Shown here: positions 54,599 to 64,000 of the stretch, one piece after another
Numbering within the stretch: the first letter of the stretch is position 1
How the letters are laid out: every line of letters starts with the position of its first letter
DNA from: Paenibacillus sp. E222
GTDB taxonomy: Bacteria; Bacillota; Bacilli; Paenibacillales; Paenibacillaceae
Direction: 5' to 3'
Assembly: GCF_013401555.1 (NCBI RefSeq)
Contig: NZ_CP058552.1
Span: forward strand, 6,448,001-6,512,000
Length of the DNA: 64,000 nt
Position numbers and translations under genes: made by a program
Notes under the pieces: model-generated
Seen by the model: the letters and a program-made list of their open reading frames with translations, nothing else
The model's database searches: none
What the model was told of the DNA's origin: nothing

Positions 54599-55951
54599 TT
54601 AAGGTTGGACACGCTTATAAATAACTCCAAGCTGATCAATCTCCTGGTCGGCTCTTCCATAAAACCCGGCAATATACCATCCCGCAGGCGCGTCCAAAAT
54701 GATCTGCTCTGAAGTCTTCTGACCCCCTGCAATTTTATTACCCAGATTGGTCATTAATTCAAGGTGAAAGATTCGTTTATCTCCATTTCGTGTCCCCTGA
54801 CTGATCGTTGCTCGTGTTACATATTCACCATTAGCGAGATTCAGTGTGGAAGTATTGGATTTTCCTCCATGGGTCAGACTCGTTCCATCCCGATACAATG
54901 TCGTAATACCGTCAACACGGTTGCCTGTGTCCAGTACAATTGAGTCAGGCTGCACATCAGGGATGCGGTCCAAGTCATTAAACCCAGTCCCGCCTACCCC
55001 TCCTATGGTAGAACTGAGTCGATATTCAGGGGAAACATTGTATACAAAATTCGCTGTAATCGGAAAATGATCGGAAAGTTGATTTCCAGACGGATCAACG
55101 AATTTTTGATCCTCCACACGATAACTTGCGGCATTCAACGTTAAAGCTCTGCTTCCACGATATAAAATTTTGTCAACAATTTCATAACTGGGGCCATTGA
55201 CGTTGCCAGCATCCATGAGCGCATCTCCGTCTGCAGGAATGCTTCCACCCCGAACGAGATCAATCCACGGATCATGCAATCCATTATCCGTCAGCAGCAT
55301 CTCGATGTTGTCCGAAGCGCGGGTATAACGAGTATTCGTATCGCCGAATACAATGACCGCATTACCTTCAGAGTTCTTTTTTATGTAATCGGACAGCTGT
55401 TTGATGTTATCACGTCTGGCCTCAAGCGATTTATCATCATCACCTGCATCTGCATGCAGATTATATACATCCACTTTCACGTTAGGTGCAATCTCATAGG
55501 TTGCTGCGGTGAAGCCTTTGGGCGTCAGCTCATCACTCCCATTGTCAAACAGGCCGGAGCGCTTATTCCAGGTAACCCTTTTCAAATCACGGAACGGATA
55601 CCGGGATAAACTGTTCAACCCGCTTCCAAAGCCCGCTACCCCACTAGTTTGAGTCAAATAAGGCAGGGTCACTTGCGAAATTAATTGATTATGGTAATTA
55701 AAATCCTCCTGCACATTAATGATATCATAATCGTTCAGCTTGGGGGAAATCTGCTCCGTATACTCTTGGGGCTTGGAACTGGAAACGAAACTGGGGAGAC
55801 CTCCTACATTATAACTTAGAATATTGAACGAACCAGAGAACACTCCGTCCTCAGCAGCATGTACAGCAGGGGAATACAGGGGTAATATGCTGAATGTAAC
55901 CAATGCTGACAATAATAAGGCCTTTGTTCTTTTCCCTACTCGTTGTCTCAT
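54599..55951 (-). CDS. secreted endonuclease/exonuclease/phosphatase-family protein, sphingomyelinase-like, with jacalin-like C-terminus
   Basis: A 450-residue exported protein. The signal peptide (about 1-33) has a basic start 'MRQRVGKRTK' and a hydrophobic core, with cleavage near 'AVHAAEDG'. The EEP catalytic domain (about 40-310) shows 'ILSYNVGGLPS', 'NVQEDFNYH', 'YNLHADAGDDD', 'VIVFGDTNTRYTR' and 'LSDHFPI', consistent with a sphingomyelinase C or DNase-like hydrolase. A beta-rich tail (about 315-450, with 'STIGGVGGTGFNDL') resembles a jacalin-type lectin. AGGAGG is 9 bases before the ATG at 55951. The substrate is not certain. Confidence 0.86.
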   Translation of the reverse strand: MRQRVGKRTKALLLSALVTFSILPLYSPAVHAAEDGVFSGSFNILSYNVGGLPSFVSSSKPQEYTEQISPKLNDYDIINVQEDFNYHNQLISQVTLPYLTQTSGVAGFGSGLNSLSRYPFRDLKRVTWNKRSGLFDNGSDELTPKGFTAATYEIAPNVKVDVYNLHADAGDDDKSLEARRDNIKQLSDYIKKNSEGNAVIVFGDTNTRYTRASDNIEMLLTDNGLHDPWIDLVRGGSIPADGDALMDAGNVNGPSYEIVDKILYRGSRALTLNAASYRVEDQKFVDPSGNQLSDHFPITANFVYNVSPEYRLSSTIGGVGGTGFNDLDRIPDVQPDSIVLDTGNRVDGITTLYRDGTSLTHGGKSNTSTLNLANGEYVTRATISQGTRNGDKRIFHLELMTNLGNKIAGGQKTSEQIILDAPAGWYIAGFYGRADQEIDQLGVIYKRVQP

Positions 55952-56082
55952 CAAACTATCCCTCCTCATATTTAATTCCATTTAAATATATGTAATAAGT
56001 GTTACGAGAAAATAAATCAAATGTATAATTTTGTATTCTGAATCATTTCATATTCGCATACACGAGCAGCTGTTCCACACAA

Positions 56083-56117
56083 CAAAAAAGACCGAGGGAA
56101 AATCCCTCGATCTTTTG
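56083..56117 (-). terminator. terminator of the suf operon
   Basis: On the minus strand AAGATCGAGGGA pairs with TCCCTCGGTCTT (one G-U) with a 4-base loop, followed by TTTTG, just after the sufB stop. Confidence 0.85.
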
Positions 56118-56130
56118 TTTTGCAGCGGTA

Positions 56131-57528
56131 TTAACCGATACTGCCTTCCATTTCGAACTTGATCAATCTGTTCATCTCTACCGCATATTCCATCGGCAGT
56201 TCCTTCGTGAACGGTTCAATAAAGCCCATGATGATCATCTGTGTTGCTTCTGCATCAGTCAAACCACGGCTCATCAGGTAGAAGAGCTGATCTTCAGACA
56301 CTTTGGATACTGTAGCTTCATGCTCCAGCATGATGTTATCATTCATGATTTCATTGTAAGGAATCGTATCAGATGTGGACTCATTATCCAAAATGAGCGT
56401 ATCACATTTGATATTGGATTTTGCACCTTCCGCTTGGCGACCAAAGGAAGCCAGACCACGGTAGGTTACTTTACCACCATGTTTACTGATCGACTTGGAT
56501 ACAATGGTTGATGTTGTATCTGGAGCCAAGTGAATCATTTTCGCGCCTGCATCCTGATGCTGATTTTTACCAGCTACAGCGATGGACAGAACCGAACCTT
56601 TAGCTCCGCGGCCTTTCAGTACAACGGCTGGATATTTCATCGTCAGTTTGGAACCGATGTTGCCATCGACCCATTCCATCGTTGCATTTTCTTCAGCAAC
56701 CGCACGTTTCGTAACCAGGTTGTAGATGTTTGGTGCCCAGTTTTGAATCGTTGTGTAACGAACACGGGCATTTTTCTTACAGATAATCTCAACGACCGCA
56801 CTGTGCAGTGAGTTCGTGCTGTAGATCGGAGCTGTACAGCCCTCTACATAGTGAACGAAGCTGTCTTCGTCCGCAATGATGAGTGTACGCTCGAATTGTC
56901 CCATATTTTCGGAGTTAATCCGGAAATAAGCTTGCAGAGGCACTTCACATTTCACGCCTTTAGGTACGTAGATGAAGCTTCCTCCGGACCATACGGCACT
57001 GTTCAAAGCAGCAAATTTGTTATCTGCTGGTGGAATAACCGTTGCGAAATATTCACGCAGGATTTCCGGATGCTCTCTAAGTGCAGTATCCGTATCCATG
57101 AAGATTACGCCCTGATCTTCCAATTCTTTTTGCATGTTGTGGTATACAACCTCGGACTCATACTGAGCCGATACACCTGCGAGGAACTTTTGTTCCGCTT
57201 CAGGGATACCCAGTTTATCAAAAGTTTCCTTGATTTCGGAAGGAACCTCTTCCCATGTTTTCCCTTGTTTTTCAGAAGGACGAACATAGTACTGAATATC
57301 ATTGAAATCCAATCCGTCAAGATCTCCGCCCCATTTAGGCATCGGCATTTTTTCGAATTGTTTCAGGGATTTCAAACGGAATTCCAACATCCACTCCGGT
57401 TCGTTCTTGATTTTGGAAATTTCGGTAACGACTTCTGCAGTCAGACCTTTACCGGTTTGAAAGATGGATTTGTGTTCATCGCGAAAACCATATTTATACT
57501 CTTCCATTTCTGGTGCTTTTTTAGCCAT
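56131..57528 (-). CDS. sufB: Fe-S cluster assembly protein SufB
   Basis: A 465-residue scaffold subunit of the SufBCD complex that builds iron-sulfur clusters. It shows the beta-helix core with '[19 protein letters not shown]', '[20 protein letters not shown]' and the C-terminal '[19 protein letters not shown]'. The conserved Cys of the 'EGCTAP' segment is present. Last gene of sufCDSUB, 20 bases after sufU. GGGAGG lies 9 bases before the ATG. Confidence 0.96.
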   Translation of the reverse strand: MAKKAPEMEEYKYGFRDEHKSIFQTGKGLTAEVVTEISKIKNEPEWMLEFRLKSLKQFEKMPMPKWGGDLDGLDFNDIQYYVRPSEKQGKTWEEVPSEIKETFDKLGIPEAEQKFLAGVSAQYESEVVYHNMQKELEDQGVIFMDTDTALREHPEILREYFATVIPPADNKFAALNSAVWSGGSFIYVPKGVKCEVPLQAYFRINSENMGQFERTLIIADEDSFVHYVEGCTAPIYSTNSLHSAVVEIICKKNARVRYTTIQNWAPNIYNLVTKRAVAEENATMEWVDGNIGSKLTMKYPAVVLKGRGAKGSVLSIAVAGKNQHQDAGAKMIHLAPDTTSTIVSKSISKHGGKVTYRGLASFGRQAEGAKSNIKCDTLILDNESTSDTIPYNEIMNDNIMLEHEATVSKVSEDQLFYLMSRGLTDAEATQMIIMGFIEPFTKELPMEYAVEMNRLIKFEMEGSIG

Positions 57529-57548
57529 CTTGCTCTACCTCCCTATCG

Positions 57549-60491
<2,943 letters not shown>

Positions 60492-60515
60492 TGATTATCC
60501 TCCTCCGTTTTGTCT

Positions 60516-61298
60516 TTACGCTTCTTGACCTACAGTTTCATCTGTAATTCCCAGCTCTTCCTTAACCCAGTCATATCCTTCAGCTTCCAGACGGTGAGCC
60601 AGTTCAGGTCCGCCAGACTTCACGATACGACCTTGCATCATTACGTGTACATAGTCAGGAGTAATGTAGTTCAACAGGCGTTGGTAGTGAGTGATGATCA
60701 GGAATCCGCGATCTTCGCTCTTCATTGCGTTTACACCGTTTGCCACGATTTTCAGAGCATCGATATCCAGACCGGAGTCAATTTCATCGAGTACTACAAT
60801 TTTTGGATCAAGCAGCATCATTTGCAAAATCTCGTTCCGTTTTTTCTCACCACCGGAGAAACCTTCGTTCAGGTAACGGTGAGCAAACTCAGGATTCATG
60901 TCGAGTTCTTTCATTTTACCTTCCATTTGGCGAATGAACTTGATCAAAGAGATCTCGTTGCCTTCACCACGACGTGCATTGATTGCGCTGCGCAGGAAGT
61001 CAGAATTCGTTACACCAGCAATTTCACTTGGGTATTGCATAGCCAGGAACAGACCTGCACGAGCACGCTCGTCTACAGCCATATCCAGTACATCTTCACC
61101 ATCAAGTGTAATCGTACCTTCTGTTACTTCATATTTAGGGTGCCCCATAAGTGCAGAAGCCAGAGTTGATTTACCAGTTCCGTTCGGACCCATGATTGCG
61201 TGGATTTCTCCACCTTTCATTTCCAGGTTGATGCCTTTTAGGATTTCCTTACCTTCGATCGTCGCTTTCAGACCTTCAATGACGAAATTCGTAGCCAT
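60516..61298 (-). CDS. sufC: Fe-S cluster assembly ATPase SufC
   Basis: A 260-residue ABC-type ATPase of the SufBCD complex. Walker A 'IMGPNGTGKSTLASALMG', signature 'EGFSGGEKKRNEILQMMLLD', Walker B 'IVVLDEIDSGLDIDAL' and the His of 'LIITHYQRLL' are visible. First gene of sufCDSUB. The leader is about 125 bases from an inferred promoter overlapped by a PerR/Fur-like palindrome. Confidence 0.97.
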   Translation of the reverse strand: MATNFVIEGLKATIEGKEILKGINLEMKGGEIHAIMGPNGTGKSTLASALMGHPKYEVTEGTITLDGEDVLDMAVDERARAGLFLAMQYPSEIAGVTNSDFLRSAINARRGEGNEISLIKFIRQMEGKMKELDMNPEFAHRYLNEGFSGGEKKRNEILQMMLLDPKIVVLDEIDSGLDIDALKIVANGVNAMKSEDRGFLIITHYQRLLNYITPDYVHVMMQGRIVKSGGPELAHRLEAEGYDWVKEELGITDETVGQEA

Positions 61299-61621
61299 GT
61301 GTATTGTTTCCCTCCATTGATTAAATTGATGTTTACTGTCGAAAACGAAAAAGCACCTATTAATATCTGAACAGGGCTTCCCCTGAATTTCTCCTGTACT
61401 CCAATCTCCAAAGCAAGAATCACTTTAGAATAATTCTAAACTGATTCTCAATGATTATCAAGTCATTTCCTAAGAACTCTTGTCCCTTACAGGAAACATT
61501 ATTCTATCTGATTCTATAATAAAAGCAAGATTGAATCAAATGACAAAACTTCTTCGTCATAAATAGACAGTGAGAAAAATCACAGGGATTCAATCTTTTA
61601 TCCAATCTGCTCCTCTCAACC
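61299..61621. other. region upstream of sufC
   Basis: About 320 bases without a gene. Nearest to sufC lies the leader of about 125 bases, then the suf promoter and its palindrome, then an AT-rich stretch up to the terminator of the DUF1802 gene. Nothing else was recognised. Confidence 0.5.
61424..61461 (-). promoter_or_regulatory. suf operon promoter with PerR/Fur-like palindrome over the -10
   Basis: On the minus strand -35 TTGATA (61461-61456), a 17-base spacer and -10 TAGAAT (61438-61433). The -10 lies inside a perfect palindrome TTTAGAAT-T-ATTCTAAA (61424-61440). Its inner TTAGAAT-N-ATTCTAA is two mismatches from the PerR box. The spacer holds a Fur-like TGATAATCATTGAGAATCA. Iron or peroxide control is inferred. 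Confidence 0.65.
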
Positions 61622-61659
61622 GAAAAAGGACCTATCCATATCATGGACAAGTCCTTTCG
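61622..61659 (-). terminator. terminator of the DUF1802 gene
   Basis: AAAGGAC pairs with GTCCTTT and an inner TCCAT pairs with ATGGA. It lies just after the stop codon; on the minus strand TTTTTCG follows. Confidence 0.75.
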
Positions 61660-61669
61660 ATAAATAACA

Positions 61670-62245
61670 TTACATTTTGAGCGTCTCGTTAATCTTCTGT
61701 ACCTGTTCGTCAAAATCCGCAACGTCCACCACCGGCGTCATTTCGCACGGCACCGAACCATTCGGAATGGAAATCCATGAACGGCATCCGTTGTATTCAG
61801 GTAATACGGGAATCTCCATCGGTTCTTTTAAACGGTACACTCGGAGTATCAATACATGGAGTGGATCTTTGCGTTTCCACTTTAGGCGGTCTTCGGCAAA
61901 ATCCGCAGTCCACATATGAAAGTCAAGAAGTCGATCCAGCATCTCCTGATCTCTGATCTCCAAATCCTGTGTCACCTCAGCATACGCTGTGAGACGGATC
62001 GTCGAAGCTTCAGGCACCCAGTCGGCCAGTGATTCCTCAACATAGAAATGATCAGAGGACTTTATCAGTTCTTTACGCTGATGTTCATAAGTCGGATACA
62101 GATAGAACGCTGGACTTTTCAACTCAAAACGTCGGGTTTCCTCCACAATCCCGCCTTTGCGCATCACCATAATCTGGCGACCCGTTTCCAGTGCTTTGAT
62201 TGCGGAGGCCCATTCTTTTAATGCGGGTACAGTTGTGCCTATCAT
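61670..62245 (-). CDS. DUF1802 family protein
   Basis: A 191-residue soluble protein. It opens with 'LKEWASAIKALETGRQIMVM' and 'RKGGIVEE', which fits DUF1802, a family of unknown function sometimes linked to restriction or nucleic-acid roles. The order of strands and helices is even along its length; no catalytic motif was identified. It has its own terminator and lies between dps and sufC on the same strand. Confidence 0.75.
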   Translation of the reverse strand: MIGTTVPALKEWASAIKALETGRQIMVMRKGGIVEETRRFELKSPAFYLYPTYEHQRKELIKSSDHFYVEESLADWVPEASTIRLTAYAEVTQDLEIRDQEMLDRLLDFHMWTADFAEDRLKWKRKDPLHVLILRVYRLKEPMEIPVLPEYNGCRSWISIPNGSVPCEMTPVVDVADFDEQVQKINETLKM

Positions 62246-62370
62246 AAGTTCTCCCCCCGAAGTCAGTCTTGTCAGCAGTATAGACGCTGGGCGCTATCCT
62301 GACAACGTGAAAGTTAGGGTGGAGTAAATGTATGTTTATAAGGCAGCAAACTCGGTAAGTGAAGGTGGAA

Positions 62371-62832
62371 TCAGCCCAAGAAAGAGCGAAGCATCCACAT
62401 ATGTTTCTCCAGATCAGCCTTGAAGCCTGTCAGCATATCGGATGTTGGTTGATCTTCCGCAGCTTCTGCCACTTCAATACCTTCTTGGTACTCGTTCGAT
62501 AATGTAGCAAAATCCTCGATCAGATTCTGTACCATTGTGTTGGCATCTTCGCCACCAGCGGCCTCTTGAATGGAGGACAACTCCAGATATTCTTTCATTG
62601 TAGCTGCAGGGCTGCCTTTGAGGGTAAGAATGCGTTCAGCGATTTCATCCATTTGTACAGTCACTTCGTTGTAGAATTCTTCGAATTTCACGTGCAGCGT
62701 GAAAAAGTTAGGTCCTTTTACATACCAGTGATAGTTATGGATTTTAACATACAGGACGTTCAGGTTTGCCACCTGACGATTAAGTACTTGTTCCACCGAT
62801 TTTGCTTGATTTGTTTTGTTTTTTGTAGCCAT
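62371..62832 (-). CDS. dps: Dps/MrgA family DNA-protecting ferritin
   Basis: A 153-residue mini-ferritin that would oxidise and store iron and protect DNA from peroxide. Ferroxidase ligands are seen in 'KIHNYHWYVKGPNFFTLHVK' and 'FYNEVTVQMDEIAERILTL'. AAAGGATGGG precedes the ATG. Upstream, a TATAAT lies about 20 bases before the start and a perfect 7-2-7 palindrome lies at 62879-62894. No good PerR box was found, only a half-site. Confidence 0.92.
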   Translation of the reverse strand: MATKNKTNQAKSVEQVLNRQVANLNVLYVKIHNYHWYVKGPNFFTLHVKFEEFYNEVTVQMDEIAERILTLKGSPAATMKEYLELSSIQEAAGGEDANTMVQNLIEDFATLSNEYQEGIEVAEAAEDQPTSDMLTGFKADLEKHMWMLRSFLG

Positions 62833-63130
62833 CTTAATCCCATCCTTTTATTATAAAATTAGTCTGACATTCACTTGATTCAGGTCAACCTGAATGTAAA
62901 TGACAGAGATTTAACATTTCGGCACCACCAAGTGGTGGGAAGCCTTGTCGGCGGTTTCTGTCAACCGTCCGGCCTATTTGTTTTTACCCGTACACCGGAA
63001 GTTCGAAACAAGTTCGGCATAGGCTGTCTCAAAAAAAGGGTACAAAAGCACAGTTATTTCCGATATACTGACATATACCAAGCAAAGAAGTGGGTTTTCC
63101 TGTTTCTTCATATATATGGAGGTGGCATTC
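62833..63130. promoter_or_regulatory. divergent dps / mtnK intergenic region
   Basis: About 300 bases. It contains the palindrome TTCAGGT-ca-ACCTGAA (62879-62894), a hairpin CACCAC/GTGGTG (62923-62937), a second hairpin CGGTT/AACCG (62952-62967), and a -10-like TATACT near 63062-63067 before mtnK. No S-box (SAM riboswitch), common before mtnK in Bacillus, could be recognised. Confidence 0.45.
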
Positions 63131-64000
63131 TTGTCCCAATATCGCCCTTTAACACCCCAAGATGCAATCGAACTGGCCAAAACAATACCGGGTCCGTTTG
63201 AGGCAGATGCGAATCTGGAATGTCGTGAGATCGGTGACGGCAATCTGAATTTGGTCTTCCATATCACGGATCAGAACTCCGATAAAAGTATCATTATCAA
63301 ACAAGCTCTTCCTTATGCGAAAGTGGTCGGAGAATCATGGCCATTGTCTCTGGTACGTGCCAGAATTGAACGGGAAATCCTGCAGGAAGAGCATCGTTTA
63401 TGTCCGGGAATGGTGCCCGAAGTGTACCATTATGATGATGATCTCGCCTTAACCGTGATGGAGGATTTGAGCGATCATGTGATTATGCGTAAAGGCCTCA
63501 TCGATGGCGGAACATATCCTCTTTTTGCAGAACATATCGGGGAGTTCATGGCGAGAACATTGTTTTTCACATCAGATCTTGGCATGAACCAGCAATTGAA
63601 GAAAGAGAAACAGGGCAGATTCGTCAATCCGGATCAATGTAAAATAACCGAGGATCTGATCTTTGATGAACCGTATCGCATTGCGGAGAAAAATAATTAT
63701 GAGGCTTCCATTGAAGATGAGGCGGAAGCACTTCGTACAGATGGAGAACTTCATCTTGAAGTAGCTTTGTTGCGTGAGAAATTTCTCACCCATGGACAAG
63801 CCCTACTTCATGGTGACTTGCACACAGGCAGTATTTTTGTGACACCTGAATCCACGAAAGTCATTGACCCCGAATTTGCCTATTTCGGTCCAATGGGATT
63901 TGATGTAGGAGCCGTGCTTGCCAATCTGCTTCTCCACTACGCCTCGCTGCCAGGTCGAATTCAGGAGCAGAAGGCTCTTCATGAGCGTGAAACGATTTTG
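63131..64000 (+). CDS. mtnK: S-methyl-5-thioribose kinase (partial, C-terminus beyond window edge)
   Basis: Phosphorylates methylthioribose in the methionine salvage pathway. 290 residues are visible of a usual length near 400. The kinase fold shows 'REIGDGNLNLVFHI', 'IIIKQALPYAKVVGESWPL', 'ALTVMEDLSDHVIMRKGLI', catalytic 'LLHGDLHTGSIFV' and 'VIDPEFAYFGPMGFDVG'. The start is TTG at 63131 with GGAGG 8 bases upstream. The frame is open to the right edge. Other mtn genes, if linked, would be beyond the window. Confidence 0.93.
   Translation, partial: MSQYRPLTPQDAIELAKTIPGPFEADANLECREIGDGNLNLVFHITDQNSDKSIIIKQALPYAKVVGESWPLSLVRARIEREILQEEHRLCPGMVPEVYHYDDDLALTVMEDLSDHVIMRKGLIDGGTYPLFAEHIGEFMARTLFFTSDLGMNQQLKKEKQGRFVNPDQCKITEDLIFDEPYRIAEKNNYEASIEDEAEALRTDGELHLEVALLREKFLTHGQALLHGDLHTGSIFVTPESTKVIDPEFAYFGPMGFDVGAVLANLLLHYASLPGRIQEQKALHERETIL

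Noticed and set aside
61504..61722. 72-codon minus-strand frame between sufC and the DUF1802 gene
   Set aside because: Runs through the DUF1802 terminator and has no start signal or recognisable pattern.
62881..63130. SAM (S-box) riboswitch before mtnK
   Set aside because: The conserved S-box core sequences are not present; only simple hairpins are seen.

Overview
The window looks like chromosome of an endospore-forming Firmicute, most probably Paenibacillus. It carries spore genes (ytrH, ytrI, ytvI, yheCD-type, cotJABC, yjcZ), Bacillus-type operons (citZ-icd-mdh, accDA, sufCDSUB) and strong AGGAGG-type ribosome binding sites with many TTG/GTG starts. Gene order recalls the Bacillus subtilis block dnaE-accDA-pyk-ytwI-ytvI-citZ-icd-mdh-phoPR, with insertions and losses. 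I see no rRNA, tRNA, CRISPR, prophage or insertion sequence. Species assignment is inference.

Region 1 (1-5990) is a phosphate-response island read leftwards: cupin, phoR, phoP, a CBS-domain chemotaxis-like transducer, pstB and phoU (cut by the window edge). Three promoters (before phoP, the transducer and pstB) share the same PhoP-box layout: hexamers every 11 bp, then 9 bp, then a -10 box. phoR precedes phoP, and pstS, pstC and pstA are absent.

Region 2 (6250-19650) is central metabolism. It holds a stress-type SDR, a membrane diguanylate cyclase, the TCA genes citZ-icd-mdh, ytvI and fxsA membrane proteins, a thioesterase, pyk and accDA. pfkA is missing between accA and pyk.

Region 3 (19650-29700) has small conserved genes, a PgpA-like phosphatase, a possible structured RNA (20316-20482), a dnaE enlarged by two low-complexity insertions, ytrH/ytrI, ytpI, ytoI and yheA. 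Region 4 (29969-36327) is a tandem run of five YheC/YheD-type ATP-grasp spore genes.

Region 5 (36430-48420) holds a HAD phosphatase, a CHASE3 chemoreceptor, a Gfo/Idh oxidoreductase and a compact unfamiliar cluster: ThDP enzyme, CMD-fold protein, STAS-like protein and a KAS III-like enzyme lacking the catalytic His and Asn. I consider this cluster (40630-44226) the best candidate for an undescribed pathway. cotJABC, a CNNM-type transporter and a YfkAB-type radical SAM protein follow.

Region 6 (48600-64000) carries two HD-GYP phosphodiesterases, a YunD-like nucleotidase, a MoaD-MoaE fusion, yjcZ, an M23 peptidase, a secreted sphingomyelinase-like protein with a lectin-like tail, the sufCDSUB iron-sulfur operon behind a promoter overlapped by a PerR/Fur-like palindrome, a DUF1802 protein, Dps and the start of mtnK.
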